Assembly: GCF_003259505.1 (NCBI RefSeq)
Contig: NZ_QLLK01000007.1
Coordinates: 1-64,000 of the forward strand
Source of the DNA: Algoriphagus yeomjeoni
Lineage (GTDB): Bacteria; Bacteroidota; Bacteroidia; Cytophagales; Cyclobacteriaceae
Length of the DNA stretch: 64,000 nt
Direction: 5' to 3'
In this document: positions 6,840 through 16,813 of the stretch, in pieces
Numbering within the stretch: the stretch's first letter is position 1
Layout of the letters: each line of letters begins with the position of its first letter
Made by a program: the position numbers and the translations under genes
Notes under the pieces: model-generated
Told to the model about the DNA's origin: nothing
Databases searched by the model: none
What the model saw: only the letters and a program-made list of their open reading frames with translations

Positions 6840-9704
6840 CTACCTTCCACAAATCTCCTTGTAGGGACAATACCCGCATTTTTTCAAATCATCTGTTTGG
6901 TCGAAAGGAATCTCAGGATTGTAGATATCCTCCAAGAGTGACTTCAAGCCAGCCTGATATTCATCTTCAAATTGTCTGTAATCATTGACTTCAACCCCTT
7001 CTTTTCTCGGTAATTTGAGTTGTAAGTAAGGACTAAATTCATCGCCAAACATTTCACGAAGATTGAATATTGCTGGCTTTAGTGGTAAAGTATTCTGAGG
7101 ATTTGTAGCCTGGTAGATCAATCCATAAAACATGGTTTGCATCGCTGCTTTATTTCTTGACTTGTGCTCCCGATCAAAAAGTGACTCCACATCAGGAAAG
7201 GTTTTATTATCCTGGCCAGACTTATAATCAATAAGTCTCACCGAACCATTTTGCTCATCCACTCGATCTATGATCCCTTTTAGAGATACTGTCTGATTAC
7301 CAGCAGAAGTTTCTATTGGTAGACCTGCGCTATATTTTTTCTCCTTTTCCAGAGATATCAACCTAAATGGAGCCGAGGCCTCATCGATTTTTAAAATCTG
7401 ATGTAGATATTTTTGAAGCACATCTCGCGCTATAGCCATTTGCCCATTGAGTTTGGTATCCGCCTCTCCTTCCAAGTGGTAAAATTGGCGAATGGCTTTC
7501 TCGATTGCTGGAAAAACCCAGTTTTTACTCAATTCTTCAAAATCTGACTTCTCTAGCAAGGTTCTGCTCTTACGCTTCGCAAAATCCTGGTATAAAATCT
7601 CCATACTCAGGTGAGCCAGATTCCCGAAAACCGCCGCATCGATCTCCTCACTGACCTCCTGCTTTTCCTGAATATTAGCCAGATACTGTAAGTAAAACTT
7701 GAGCCTACAATCCAAAAATACACTGAGTGCCGAGGGCGAAAAGGAAGTCATAGAATGTCCAGACTCATCGATTAGATATTTATCCAATAGGGCTAAAACT
7801 TCCTTATCTTTTTGAATGGTAATTGCACCTGGAGATTTCTGATCAATTGGAATAAATACAACCTCCTCTTCCATTTCTCTTCCAAGCTCCACTCCCATCT
7901 GCTGTAAATAACGGCTTTTTTCACCAGCTTTTCCTTGATCAGAAGCCGTCGTATAAATCATGTGAACTTCCTCCGCGCTGTGCAACAATCGATAAAAAGT
8001 GTAGGCATAAATCGAGTCATTTTGCTCCTGCACGGGCAAACCAAAAGCTTTTCGAATATTAAACGGGATCATGGAATTCAGACCGGCGGCAGGAGGAAAA
8101 CTATCTTCATTCATATTGCAAATAATCACTCGCTTGAAATCCAAATTTCGGGATTCCAACACCCCCATGAGCTGCAGGCCTTGAAGCGGTTCACCTTCAA
8201 ATGGCAACTTCACTTCCCTGAAAATCTGCCTAAAAAGACGGATAAAAAACTCCCGATTGATGGACAAAATATCCTGTCCAGCAAAAATCTCACGTAGCCT
8301 TGTCAACTGCTTGAAGCATTGGTAAAGATAGGAGCGCTGCAAAGGTTCATCCTTCAAGCGCTCTGCCAATGCTTCCATGAGTTCAGCCAAGTAGGGAAAA
8401 AGCGAATCGTTCTCCAACTTCTGGAAGATCAATTGATATAGCTTGCCACCTTTATGCAGCTTTTCTGCCGAAACATGAATCTGATTCAAAAGCTGCATTT
8501 CCTCCAATAATTCAGCTGAAAAAGTAGGATTGACACTTTTAAGATAAATCGAACTTAGGAGGTTTTTGACCGCTGTGTGATAAAACAATACTTTCCCATC
8601 TTCTTCTTTGATGAAGCGTTGCATCTCCAGCACCGCTTCCAAAAAAGAGTAAACCGGGGCATTTTTCACCGGGTAACCCATGGTCACGTTTACCTTATCC
8701 ACTTGATCTGGTAGCGTATGCAGTACAGGAAATAGCATCTGCTCATCTGGCAAAATCACAACAGTTTCCTCCCAAGCTTCGCCCGCAGGAATCTTCTCCA
8801 AAATAGATCCCACCAGATTCGCCTGATTGGTCTTCAGAGGCGTAGCGTAGGTCTTGATACTTGCCTTTCTATCTTCAATGTGAGTTGGAACCTCCTCAGG
8901 AAAAGTCGGCCCAAAGATCTTGTCCTTTTGATAATCACGGAAAAACAAACCAGCTTCCTGCGCTTTATCTTCCAGATAATAGGCGTCAATGTCCCAGTAA
9001 ATTATCGCCCCAAAGTCTGTAATATAATGCTTGATCAATGCCTCCTCAGTTCCCGTAAATGCATTGAACCCAATGAAATGAAATAACTTCTGAGGACGAG
9101 GAATACTATCCAGAGATTCTGCGACTTTTCTATACAACATCCCAGAATAAGCCAAGCCAGAAACGGCCAAAGAAGCTTGGAAACTGGTATAGAGCGGGCT
9201 GAGCAACTGCCAGAACTTCAAAAATTTCTCCTGATGATCTCTGTCCTGACGAATAAAGGATGACCAAAACTGCTTAATCAATTCGACCTGACTTTCGGTC
9301 AGAAAACTCAAATCAGACTCCAGTTCCTTGATTTCTGACAGGTGATGGTACAATTTATCAGCATTCGCCATAAACTGATCCACGTCATTGAAATCCTTCA
9401 GAATCATTTCCCCCCAAAAATAAAAGCGATCAAAGGTCTCTGCTTCTGGATTTAGATCCTGATAGACTTTATACAATTCAAAAATCAAGGTCAAGTCATC
9501 CGCAGGACGATTTCCAGCCAGCTCATAGAAGATTTCCTCGATAGTCTTCACCTCAGGCATCCACGTTGGCTCTTTGATCAGGCTTCCGAGATGCTGGGTA
9601 AAAAACAATCCCGCTCTTCGATTTGGCAGAACTACAGTAAGATTCTGTAGATCTACTCCGCTTTCGAGGATCTCTTTTGCGGTATTTCTTAAAAAACTAT
9701 GCAT
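6840..9704 (-). CDS. AddB-like PD-(D/E)XK nuclease/inactive helicase
   Basis: At 954 residues the protein resembles the AddB/RexB-like partner in double-strand break processing. The N-terminal half has helicase-like folds without an evident Walker A. The C-terminal PD-(D/E)XK nuclease domain contains GIIDRVD and LIDYKSG (about 795-830). Four cysteines in the AddB iron-sulfur arrangement are visible: Cys666 (FLDCRLKFY) and Cys943, Cys946, Cys952 (CGYCPYKEIC). The known role of AddAB is ATP-driven resection of DNA ends before RecA loading. The start overlaps the end of the helicase gene by 8 nt, giving translational coupling. It is shorter than Bacillus AddB (about 1160 residues) and, as is usual in Bacteroidota, may be annotated only as a PD-(D/E)XK nuclease. 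Confidence 0.82.
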   Translation of the reverse strand: MHSFLRNTAKEILESGVDLQNLTVVLPNRRAGLFFTQHLGSLIKEPTWMPEVKTIEEIFYELAGNRPADDLTLIFELYKVYQDLNPEAETFDRFYFWGEMILKDFNDVDQFMANADKLYHHLSEIKELESDLSFLTESQVELIKQFWSSFIRQDRDHQEKFLKFWQLLSPLYTSFQASLAVSGLAYSGMLYRKVAESLDSIPRPQKLFHFIGFNAFTGTEEALIKHYITDFGAIIYWDIDAYYLEDKAQEAGLFFRDYQKDKIFGPTFPEEVPTHIEDRKASIKTYATPLKTNQANLVGSILEKIPAGEAWEETVVILPDEQMLFPVLHTLPDQVDKVNVTMGYPVKNAPVYSFLEAVLEMQRFIKEEDGKVLFYHTAVKNLLSSIYLKSVNPTFSAELLEEMQLLNQIHVSAEKLHKGGKLYQLIFQKLENDSLFPYLAELMEALAERLKDEPLQRSYLYQCFKQLTRLREIFAGQDILSINREFFIRLFRQIFREVKLPFEGEPLQGLQLMGVLESRNLDFKRVIICNMNEDSFPPAAGLNSMIPFNIRKAFGLPVQEQNDSIYAYTFYRLLHSAEEVHMIYTTASDQGKAGEKSRYLQQMGVELGREMEEEVVFIPIDQKSPGAITIQKDKEVLALLDKYLIDESGHSMTSFSPSALSVFLDCRLKFYLQYLANIQEKQEVSEEIDAAVFGNLAHLSMEILYQDFAKRKSRTLLEKSDFEELSKNWVFPAIEKAIRQFYHLEGEADTKLNGQMAIARDVLQKYLHQILKIDEASAPFRLISLEKEKKYSAGLPIETSAGNQTVSLKGIIDRVDEQNGSVRLIDYKSGQDNKTFPDVESLFDREHKSRNKAAMQTMFYGLIYQATNPQNTLPLKPAIFNLREMFGDEFSPYLQLKLPRKEGVEVNDYRQFEDEYQAGLKSLLEDIYNPEIPFDQTDDLKKCGYCPYKEICGR

Positions 9705-12700
9705 AAACTTCCTCGATTGTTCCCGTTTCTAAATAACATAAATAGCCTTTGGTAGGCTTCTGAGAAAGCTTTGAAACTAACTCCATATACTCTCGCACTT
9801 GATTGGCATAGCGAGGCTGAGCCTCACCAGTTTTGAAATCCACGACCAATGCTTCGTGTTCATTTAGAATAATCCGATCTGGCCTCTTTTGCTTTCCGCC
9901 AGGAAGTAAAATTCCCTGCTCAGCCAGTAAAATACCTGATTTGCCAAACCAAGAGTCAAAAAGCGGGTCGGTAAATAACTGCTCCAACTGACCTTCCACG
10001 AGTTGTTTTTCCTCCTCGTTTAGCCTCCCTTCGAAATAAAATGCCTGTAAATTCTGCAGCGCGGAAGGTTTATCGGCGGACAGTTCCAAAATCTCATGCA
10101 CGATCAAGCCAAACTTCTGCTTTTTCCGCTGCTCCATGCCTTCTTCAGAAAAATCAACAGCGTATTTTCTAAGCGTTAGTACTTCTGACCAGTTTTTATA
10201 AGCCCAGCGCAAATCTGGTGTTATAGTAGAAATCAAAGATTTCTCCTGATTATCTGGCCATACACCATACTCAAATATTTTTGACTCTTGGTCATAATGT
10301 TCTACAAAGCTAAATTCCTCCTCTGAAATAGAAGGTGATTGAACCAGTTGCTGCAAGAGCACCTCCATGTAATTCTGCGATCCAATCTTCTCCTTATAAG
10401 GAATGTACCCTATGAAAACATCCTCAGCTCGTGTGAGCGAGACATAGAGCATATTCAAACTATCCAAATACGCCATAGTAGCTTCTTCAGCATAAGTAGC
10501 ACTGAAGTCAGAGTTGGCTAAATCCCCGCTCAAGGTTAGCGGAATGATAGCAGAAAGCCCTTTTTCCCGGTCTTCAAATGGTGACCAAACCACATTCCCT
10601 TTGGTGATATCGAAGATTGTCCATTTCAGAAAAGGCATCAAAACCACTTTAAATTGAAGACCTTTGGACTTGTGGATCGTGAGAATCCGCATGGCATTAT
10701 GGCCAGCTGGAATTTTGACGGTGCGCTTGGTCTGATTGACTTCCCACCATTCCAAAAACCCGCTCAAATCAGCCCGATTGTTGGCCGTAAAGTCATACAC
10801 AGCTTCCTTGAAACCTGAGATATAGGCTTTTTCCAAGCCCAATTCCATCAAGCCAAGGACTTTGATCAACTCCTCCAAAGCCTCCATTAAAGGCAATTGA
10901 AGCATCAGCATTTCTCTTTCTTGGAAGGCCAAAACCTGATTTTCCAGATAGTCCGGCATTGTGTCCAACGCAAATAACTCATGATCAACAGTAGCATCCA
11001 TCAAAACCGCTATGTAGTACCACATGGTCTTATATTGAACTTTGTCTGCAGGATTATGCAGATAATTGAACCCGGAAATCAGCGCTTTCACGGAAGCAGC
11101 TTTATTCAAAAACATGGATTCATCTGAAAGCACATCAAAGCTATATGCAGAATCTGGATGCTCCGCAGCATAGGTCATCATGCGATCCGCGATGGCCTCA
11201 CCATGCGCTTTATTTCTGACCAGAAAAGCTATATCCTCTAATTGATAGCCATGCTCCTGAAGTTCGATGACCATATCAGGCAGTTTTTCCAACACAATTT
11301 CGTCAAATTTAGCCTCGTCATCTTCGGATTTTGGATCGATGAATTCCAGTTTTACTTTTCCTTTAAAATCAGATTTCGCCTTTTTGGCAGAAATTTTCTG
11401 GAAGGAATCCGAATAGGCCTGCGAAAGAATTTTAGGATCTACCACGCCATAGCTAGTATTTAATACCTGCTCCATGGCCTGCGGCAAAGCTTTAAAAACC
11501 GAATTGTTGAAATTGATGATATTCGGAAGGCTCCGGAAATTGGTATCCAAATTCTCCAATTGAATACTTCCCTTTCCGATTTCGTCTTCCACCTGTGAAA
11601 GAAGCAACTTCATTTCTCCTCCCCGCCAGCGATAGATAGACTGCTTCACATCACCTACCAAAAGATTGGTTTGCCCATTTCCAAGCGAGTTTTCCAACAA
11701 AGGTTTGAAACTGTCCCACTGAAACCCTGAGGTATCTTGAAACTCGTCAATCAAGTAATTTTTGTATTGATTACCTACTTTTTCATAGATGAAAGGCGTA
11801 TCATTTCCCTTGGTGATTTCTTTCAGAAATTCATTTGCATCAGAGATGAGCAGCATGTTTTCCTCGTCTTTGATTAGCGAAAGTTCGTCTAGAAGATTTC
11901 TAAAAACCCCATAGACATAGCTGTTTTTGGCAATTGCTTGAAGTGTATTCCATTTGCCAGTAAGAACCAAAATTTGGTGAAAAATCTGATTTAAGCCTTG
12001 ATCGTAGGCTGATAGAATAGCATCCGTTTGCTTACTTGTTTTGGTATGCCAGCTGGCGGGATTATCTATTTTAGCTAATGTCGCGGGTGTAAGCTCCGGA
12101 AGGGGATTGCTTCGATCTCCAAGCTTGTCCAATATTTTGATAAAGCCTCGATTAAAATCTGACCATTCCAAGCCATTTGCAATGCGAATAGCCTCCGCTT
12201 GTTTGCCTAGTTCTTTTGCAAGCGTGACAATTTCGGCTTTCCGATCTCGAACAAAAGACTGTAGTAAAGTGATATTTTCCTTTTCCTTCAGAAAAGCCTT
12301 TATTTCAGGAGCATATTTTTTAAAATCTTCCTGAAAAATCTGTTTACCCAGTCCTCTGATATTCCTTCGAATATCCCAAGATTTCCCATTTTGAATTTGC
12401 TCATAGGCATAATCCACCAGCCATTTATGCAGGAATTCATCTTCCATGACTAGCATGACCACACGATCCACCACGCGCTCCAGCACTGCATCCTGATCCA
12501 ATTCCACATCGAATTTGGCATTCAGATCGATCTCACGGGCAAAGGCACGAACTACTTTCTGGAAAAAACTATCAATTGTGCTAACCGAAAATCGACCATA
12601 ATCGTGTAGAATTGCCGTAAGCGTCTGCTGAGCCAAAAGCTTAAGCCCAGACTCATCTACCTGAAGAGAATCCATCAATACCTCATCCATTTTTTCTTTT

Positions 12701-12906
12701 GGATTGACTTGATATCGAAGTCTTTTCAGCTCCTCGATAATCCGCTCCTTCATCTCCTGAGTGGCTTTATTTGTAAAAGTGACTGCAAGAATTTGCTTAA
12801 AAGCATGAGGACTTTTGAGTGCGAGTTTGAGGTACTCCAGCGTCAGGGTATAGGTTTTGCCCGAGCCTGCGGAGGATTTGTAAATGATAAAAGGTCTTTG
12901 TTCCAT
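9697..12906 (-). CDS. AddA-like UvrD/Rep helicase-nuclease
   Basis: This is a 1069-residue superfamily 1A helicase. Walker A AGSGKT lies at 13-18, the DExx-box motif DEFQDTSG near 388, the motif QSIYRWRGGE follows, and the late helicase motif ILTIHKSKGLQF lies in the C-terminal half. A C-terminal nuclease segment has PDRIILNEH and VVDFKTG near 1006-1025. This helicase plus C-terminal nuclease layout is that of AddA/RecB-type exonucleases. The gene precedes and overlaps the AddB-like gene by 8 nt, so both subunits should be made together. The 173-nt gap to the divergent GH67 gene would hold its promoter. Substrate and Chi recognition cannot be inferred. Confidence 0.88.
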   Translation of the reverse strand: MEQRPFIIYKSSAGSGKTYTLTLEYLKLALKSPHAFKQILAVTFTNKATQEMKERIIEELKRLRYQVNPKEKMDEVLMDSLQVDESGLKLLAQQTLTAILHDYGRFSVSTIDSFFQKVVRAFAREIDLNAKFDVELDQDAVLERVVDRVVMLVMEDEFLHKWLVDYAYEQIQNGKSWDIRRNIRGLGKQIFQEDFKKYAPEIKAFLKEKENITLLQSFVRDRKAEIVTLAKELGKQAEAIRIANGLEWSDFNRGFIKILDKLGDRSNPLPELTPATLAKIDNPASWHTKTSKQTDAILSAYDQGLNQIFHQILVLTGKWNTLQAIAKNSYVYGVFRNLLDELSLIKDEENMLLISDANEFLKEITKGNDTPFIYEKVGNQYKNYLIDEFQDTSGFQWDSFKPLLENSLGNGQTNLLVGDVKQSIYRWRGGEMKLLLSQVEDEIGKGSIQLENLDTNFRSLPNIINFNNSVFKALPQAMEQVLNTSYGVVDPKILSQAYSDSFQKISAKKAKSDFKGKVKLEFIDPKSEDDEAKFDEIVLEKLPDMVIELQEHGYQLEDIAFLVRNKAHGEAIADRMMTYAAEHPDSAYSFDVLSDESMFLNKAASVKALISGFNYLHNPADKVQYKTMWYYIAVLMDATVDHELFALDTMPDYLENQVLAFQEREMLMLQLPLMEALEELIKVLGLMELGLEKAYISGFKEAVYDFTANNRADLSGFLEWWEVNQTKRTVKIPAGHNAMRILTIHKSKGLQFKVVLMPFLKWTIFDITKGNVVWSPFEDREKGLSAIIPLTLSGDLANSDFSATYAEEATMAYLDSLNMLYVSLTRAEDVFIGYIPYKEKIGSQNYMEVLLQQLVQSPSISEEEFSFVEHYDQESKIFEYGVWPDNQEKSLISTITPDLRWAYKNWSEVLTLRKYAVDFSEEGMEQRKKQKFGLIVHEILELSADKPSALQNLQAFYFEGRLNEEEKQLVEGQLEQLFTDPLFDSWFGKSGILLAEQGILLPGGKQKRPDRIILNEHEALVVDFKTGEAQPRYANQVREYMELVSKLSQKPTKGYLCYLETGTIEEVYA

Positions 12907-12998
12907 AGAGAAAAAGTAAGGGAACTAAGATAAGGAAGGCAGTCAATTTAAGAGCAAGCGGAAAGTAAGTTTGACGAAAATTGTCGGGATATTAAAAA

Positions 12999-13006
12999 TA
13001 ACTTTG
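12999..13006 (+). promoter_or_regulatory. Candidate -7 element (TAnnTTTG) upstream of GH67 gene
   Basis: TAACTTTG fits the Bacteroidota sigma-ABfr -7 consensus TAnnTTTG exactly and lies about 74 nt before the preferred GH67 start. TTTG and TTG words occur upstream (around 12970-12983) but at spacings that do not fit the usual 19-21 nt, so the -33 element is uncertain. Confidence 0.3.
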
Positions 13007-13079
13007 GAAGCTTACTTTCAGATCAAACTCTTGGATTTAGCTTTGATTTGTCGATTTTGTGACTTCAAACCCAAAACCT

Positions 13080-15233
13080 ATGTACAAACCTAGTTTACTC
13101 GCAGTCCTACTTTGGACCTGTATTTCCCTAAGTTCTTTTGCCAATGACGGTTATAAGCTTTGGCTGGATTATCAGCCGATCAGCGATTCCCAACTCAAGT
13201 CACAAGTAGAACCGCTACTTGGCGGTGTGTACTTTTTTGGAGAAAATCCCACTTACGAAGCCATCAGAAAAGAGCTCAATTTGGCATCTAAAAGTATGCT
13301 TGCCAAAGCTCCAGTTTACACGAAAGAGCGGCTTCAAAACACGAAACTTTGGATCGGGACAAGAGAGCAACTTTCACAGGTGCTTTCCCTTGATCAACAA
13401 GCCCAAATCAAAGCCCTTGGAAATGATGGATATTGGAGAGGCACGTTGGAATTAGATGGAAAATCATTCTACGCAATTGTCGGAAATCAACCAGTTGGGG
13501 TACTTTATGGAGTATACAATTGGTTGAATTCTATCCAAAGTAACACTTTTGATAGTTCGACAGAATTATCTGACAGTCCGAAGATTAAATTAAGAATGTT
13601 AAACCATTGGGACAACCTAGATCGTACCGTAGAAAGAGGTTATGCTGGTTTTTCTATTTGGGATTGGCACAAACTACCCGGATATGTAGATCCACGCTAC
13701 ATAGACTATGCCCGCGCAAATGCATCTATAGGAATCAATGCCGTTTCCCTGACTAATGTCAATGCGAATGCCCTGATTTTGACGACTGATTTCATGAAGA
13801 AAGTGAAGGTTTTGGCGGATGTTTTTAGGCCTTATGGAATCAAGGTTTTTCTTACTGCTAGGTTCTCTGCGCCTATCCAATTGGATGGTTTGAAGACAGC
13901 TGATCCATTGGACCCTGAAGTGATTGCTTTCTGGAAAAAAAAGACGGATGAGATCTACTCGTTCATTCCGGATTTTGGAGGATTCCTTGTAAAAGCGAAT
14001 TCCGAGGGACAACCCGGTCCTCACGAATATGGAAGGAATCACGCCGAAGGAGCAAACATGTTGGCTGAAGCATTAGCACCTCACAACGGCGTTTTGATTT
14101 GGAGAGCCTTTGTCTATTCCCATGAAGATGAGGTGGACAGACATATGCAGGCAAATAATGAATTCGAGCCATTGGATGGGAAATTCCAAGAGAATGTGAT
14201 CATTCAGATCAAAAACGGGGCGATTGATTTCCAACCCCGGGAACCTGTTCACCCACTTTATGGGGCAATTAACAAGACCAACGTGGGCATGGAATTCCAG
14301 ATCACTCAGGAATACCTGGGTCAAGCAACTCAACTGGTTTACCTAGCTCCCATGTGGGAAGAAGTTTTGAAGACAAAAATCTATCGACCTACGCCTGAAT
14401 CTACAGTAGCATCTCTATTGGAAGGAGAAGGTACTGGACAAAAACTGACATTAATCGCCGGAGTCTCCAATATAGGAACGGATCGAAACTGGACAGGACA
14501 TCTTTTCGCCCAGTCAAACTGGTATGCTTTTGGGCGACAAGCATGGGACCCAAGTCTGGAATCCAAGCAAATCGCAGATGAATGGATCAAACTGACTTTT
14601 GGCACAAACCCTGAAGTATTGACAAAAATTGAAGACATCATGCTCTCATCTCATGAGGCAGCCGTGGACTACATGACTCCGCTAGGTTTGCACCATATCA
14701 TGGGCAGAAGTCATCATTATGGTCCAGGACCTTGGGTGATGGGTGGAAGAGCTGACTGGACAGCTCCATACTACCACAATGCGGATAGCTTAGGAATTGG
14801 CTTTGATAGAACAACTGAAGGCAGCGGAGCGCTAGGTCAATATGCGCCTGAAGTCGCTAAGGCTTGGTCAGATCCAAATCAGATTCCAGAGAAATATTTG
14901 CTGTGGTTCCACCATGTGCCTTGGGATTTCAAACTTAAGAATGGTAATACGCTTTGGGAAGGGATAGCATATCACTATGATCAGGGCGTAAAAGAAGTGA
15001 GGAAAATGCAGGAAACTTGGGCGAGTCTGGAATCCGAAATTGATCCCGCAGAGTTTGACCATGTAAGACAACTTTTGGAAGTTCAGGAAGAAGAAGCAGA
15101 GTGGTGGAGAAATGCCTGCTTGCTCTATTTCAAAACATTCTCAAAACGTCCTTTCCCAGCAGATATAGAGCAACCAGAAGGAGATTTGGAGTATTACAAA
15201 AGCCTTCAGTTCCCTAATGCTCCGGGGATATAG
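13080..15233 (+). CDS. GH67 alpha-glucuronidase, exported
   Basis: The product is 717 residues from ATG 13080; an upstream in-frame GTG (13059) would only lengthen the signal region. A Sec signal peptide ends near SSFAN. The sequence matches family GH67, which removes 4-O-methyl-glucuronic acid from xylo-oligosaccharides. Three residues match the known catalytic set of the Cellvibrio enzyme (E292/D365/E393) in both context and spacing: Glu309 in NSEGQPGP (general acid), Asp383 in AIDFQPREP and Glu411 in ITQEYLG, with gaps of 74 and 28. The length fits the family (about 700). The enzyme should act in the periplasm on xylan side chains. A VOC-family gene follows after a structured 96-nt gap. 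A TAACTTTG promoter word lies upstream. Confidence 0.93.
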   Translation: MYKPSLLAVLLWTCISLSSFANDGYKLWLDYQPISDSQLKSQVEPLLGGVYFFGENPTYEAIRKELNLASKSMLAKAPVYTKERLQNTKLWIGTREQLSQVLSLDQQAQIKALGNDGYWRGTLELDGKSFYAIVGNQPVGVLYGVYNWLNSIQSNTFDSSTELSDSPKIKLRMLNHWDNLDRTVERGYAGFSIWDWHKLPGYVDPRYIDYARANASIGINAVSLTNVNANALILTTDFMKKVKVLADVFRPYGIKVFLTARFSAPIQLDGLKTADPLDPEVIAFWKKKTDEIYSFIPDFGGFLVKANSEGQPGPHEYGRNHAEGANMLAEALAPHNGVLIWRAFVYSHEDEVDRHMQANNEFEPLDGKFQENVIIQIKNGAIDFQPREPVHPLYGAINKTNVGMEFQITQEYLGQATQLVYLAPMWEEVLKTKIYRPTPESTVASLLEGEGTGQKLTLIAGVSNIGTDRNWTGHLFAQSNWYAFGRQAWDPSLESKQIADEWIKLTFGTNPEVLTKIEDIMLSSHEAAVDYMTPLGLHHIMGRSHHYGPGPWVMGGRADWTAPYYHNADSLGIGFDRTTEGSGALGQYAPEVAKAWSDPNQIPEKYLLWFHHVPWDFKLKNGNTLWEGIAYHYDQGVKEVRKMQETWASLESEIDPAEFDHVRQLLEVQEEEAEWWRNACLLYFKTFSKRPFPADIEQPEGDLEYYKSLQFPNAPGI

Positions 15234-15249
15234 AATTTGAGATTGTTGA

Positions 15250-15319
15250 TTTGAGATTTGAAATTTTCGTGGAATTTGGCACTAAACGATCTGCAGTTCG
15301 GTTAATTTCAAATCTCAAA
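15250..15319. repeat. Intergenic inverted repeat built of 'gatttgaga' words
   Basis: The arm at 15250-15265 (TTTGAGATTTGAAATT) is the exact 16-nt reverse complement of the arm at 15304-15319, with a 38-nt loop. The same words recur just outside the arms (GAATTTGAGATTG at 15234-15245). There is no T-tract, so it is not a typical terminator. It fills almost the whole gap between the GH67 and VOC genes and resembles two other word-built repeats in this window (near 19079-19170 and 32685-32750). Confidence 0.7.
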
Positions 15320-15329
15320 CTTCAAAATC

Positions 15330-15815
15330 ATGAATGACTACACCATCCCCGCTGCCACACGAATCGGCCATATACACCTCAAAGTTTCGGACCTCCAGAA
15401 ATCCCTAGACTTCTATCAAGGACTACTCGGCTTTGAGTTGGTGACTATGTATGGACAGGACGCGGCATTTATTTCTGCTGGCGGGTATCACCATCACATT
15501 GGTCTGAATACTTGGCAGAGCAAAGGAGGAAAGCCAGCGCCAAAGAATACAGCTGGACTTTTTCATACCGCTATTTTGCTTCCAACGCGACGTGATTTAG
15601 CCGTGTTGCTTAAAAGATTAATTGATGCAAAGTACCCACTCACTGGTGCTGCAGATCATGGGGTTTCTGAAGCTTTGTATTTGGATGATCCAGATGAAAA
15701 TGGTGTAGAATTGTACTGGGATCGCCCAAGAGAAAAGTGGCCTATGAATCCAGATGGAAGTATTCAGATGTACACGAGGCAATTGGATGTGGAAGGTCTT
15801 TTAGCCGAAATTTAA
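15330..15815 (+). CDS. VOC-family (glyoxalase/extradiol dioxygenase-like) protein
   Basis: This 161-residue cytoplasmic protein is of the vicinal-oxygen-chelate superfamily, closest in look to the CatE/catechol 2,3-dioxygenase group. It begins with the family opening IGHIHLKVSDLQKSLDFY. Candidate metal ligands are His16 (HIHLKV), the His in LFHTAIL and the Glu in NGVELYWD. Full-length extradiol dioxygenases have two such modules; this protein seems to carry about one and a half betaalphabeta-betabetabeta units, as is normal for the short group. The substrate is unknown, and a link to the upstream alpha-glucuronidase is only positional. The stop codon overlaps the stop of the decayed hydrolase copy on the opposite strand. 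Confidence 0.78.
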   Translation: MNDYTIPAATRIGHIHLKVSDLQKSLDFYQGLLGFELVTMYGQDAAFISAGGYHHHIGLNTWQSKGGKPAPKNTAGLFHTAILLPTRRDLAVLLKRLIDAKYPLTGAADHGVSEALYLDDPDENGVELYWDRPREKWPMNPDGSIQMYTRQLDVEGLLAEI

Positions 15816-16000
15816 ATTCTACCCTTTATCCAATCCAATATCAGGTCCATCACCTCTTCCCGATCTGAATCATTTATCAACTCATGATATTCCCCTGGAA
15901 AAATCTTCAGCGTTTTATCTGCTTATCTGCTGAAATGGCTTTTACAAAAGTAATTCAGATCCTTTTGGAATAGTAAGTCCCTATTCCAAACCGAGAATCA
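15812..16000 (-). pseudogene. Decayed C-terminal copy of the alpha/beta hydrolase at 16814-17650
   Basis: Read on the minus strand, 15812-15922 translates to a tail with FPGEYHELINDSDREEV and a stop. It is clearly homologous to FPGGYHELINDSNREEV and the stop of the intact hydrolase 1 kb away. Further upstream, TIPKGSELL matches TNPKGSEIL of the parent, but in another frame. The break includes a tandem 8-nt duplication (GCAGATAA twice, around 15916-15931) that creates an in-frame stop. Homology fades beyond about 16000. The copy lacks the nucleophile Ser region and cannot be functional. An unrelated lipoprotein gene (16068-16649) now lies between the fragment and the intact gene. Confidence 0.8.
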
Positions 16001-16067
16001 TTTTCACAAAAAAAACCATCATTTCTGATAGTTCTTTTACAGGAAATCACTTTACATATTTTACTCA

Positions 16068-16649
16068 TTAACCACAAGATACTGTTCTCGCACATACTCT
16101 AACTCCAACTAAGAGGCGTCTTACTCTAAAATCAAAACATTGGCCGCTTTCAGGTTCTCCTCCCATTTGATCTGCCGCAGCTAAAATTTGTTCAGCTACG
16201 CATTCAGAACCAAGGCAAGAACCATAAGAAGTCCATCCATCACCATCTTCACCTCCGAAGAGCGCATCATCATTGGAGGAAATTCGATTAGCGGAGGTTG
16301 CAGCTTTAATCCCATCCTCCTTAGCAGTCAGAATAGCTATATTTTTCGCATAATCGACAACTAGAGAATATTCAATATAAGGTTCCATATCATCACCAAG
16401 ATTTAGTCTCTCTGCCACTCTATTTAAATCGTTATCCTGTATTTCTCGACTTAAATCTGCAATGAGATTATCTAAAGAATACTCCTTTAAATCAATAATT
16501 ACTGGATTAAAATCAAAATTTAATCCTGAAAGATCCATCTTACTTAAATCAATGGTTGTCTGAGCTTTATGTTCTTCCATAGTGCAAGAAGAAGCCATCA
16601 CAAATACTAAAAAGTAAAATATATAGCCGTAAAATATTTTTTTATACAT
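16068..16649 (-). CDS. Unknown lipoprotein with Cys-rich C-terminus
   Basis: The 193-residue lipoprotein has lipobox ASSC (Cys22). A middle segment of Leu/Ile/Asp-rich sequence (DLSKMDLSGLNFDFN) precedes a distinct C-terminal domain of about 55 residues starting at DGDGWTSYGSCLGSEC. That domain carries five cysteines (CLGSEC, GQC, RVC, VSC), probably disulfide-bonded or metal-binding. No family is recognised. It lies between the intact hydrolase and its decayed duplicate on the same strand. The ATG at 16649 follows an AT-rich leader with an A10 run. Function unknown. Confidence 0.6.
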   Translation of the reverse strand: MYKKIFYGYIFYFLVFVMASSCTMEEHKAQTTIDLSKMDLSGLNFDFNPVIIDLKEYSLDNLIADLSREIQDNDLNRVAERLNLGDDMEPYIEYSLVVDYAKNIAILTAKEDGIKAATSANRISSNDDALFGGEDGDGWTSYGSCLGSECVAEQILAAADQMGGEPESGQCFDFRVRRLLVGVRVCARTVSCG

Positions 16650-16813
16650 GATTTTTCATGGTTTATTGATGCTGGGTAAAACTAAAAAAAAAAACTAAAA
16701 TCAAAGTTTTACCAAATTTCTCATGTAGCCCAGACTTATATAAATTACTGAAAATGCCTCCATTTATATTGTACACGAGAGATGAGAGGTAGCAGAAAAC
16801 TTGATAAAATGCG

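Noticed and set aside
15964..15990. Terminator hairpin TTTGGAATAG/CTATTCCAAA
   Set aside because: The 10-bp stem is perfect but has no T-tract on either strand and lies inside the decayed hydrolase copy, so it is probably coincidental.
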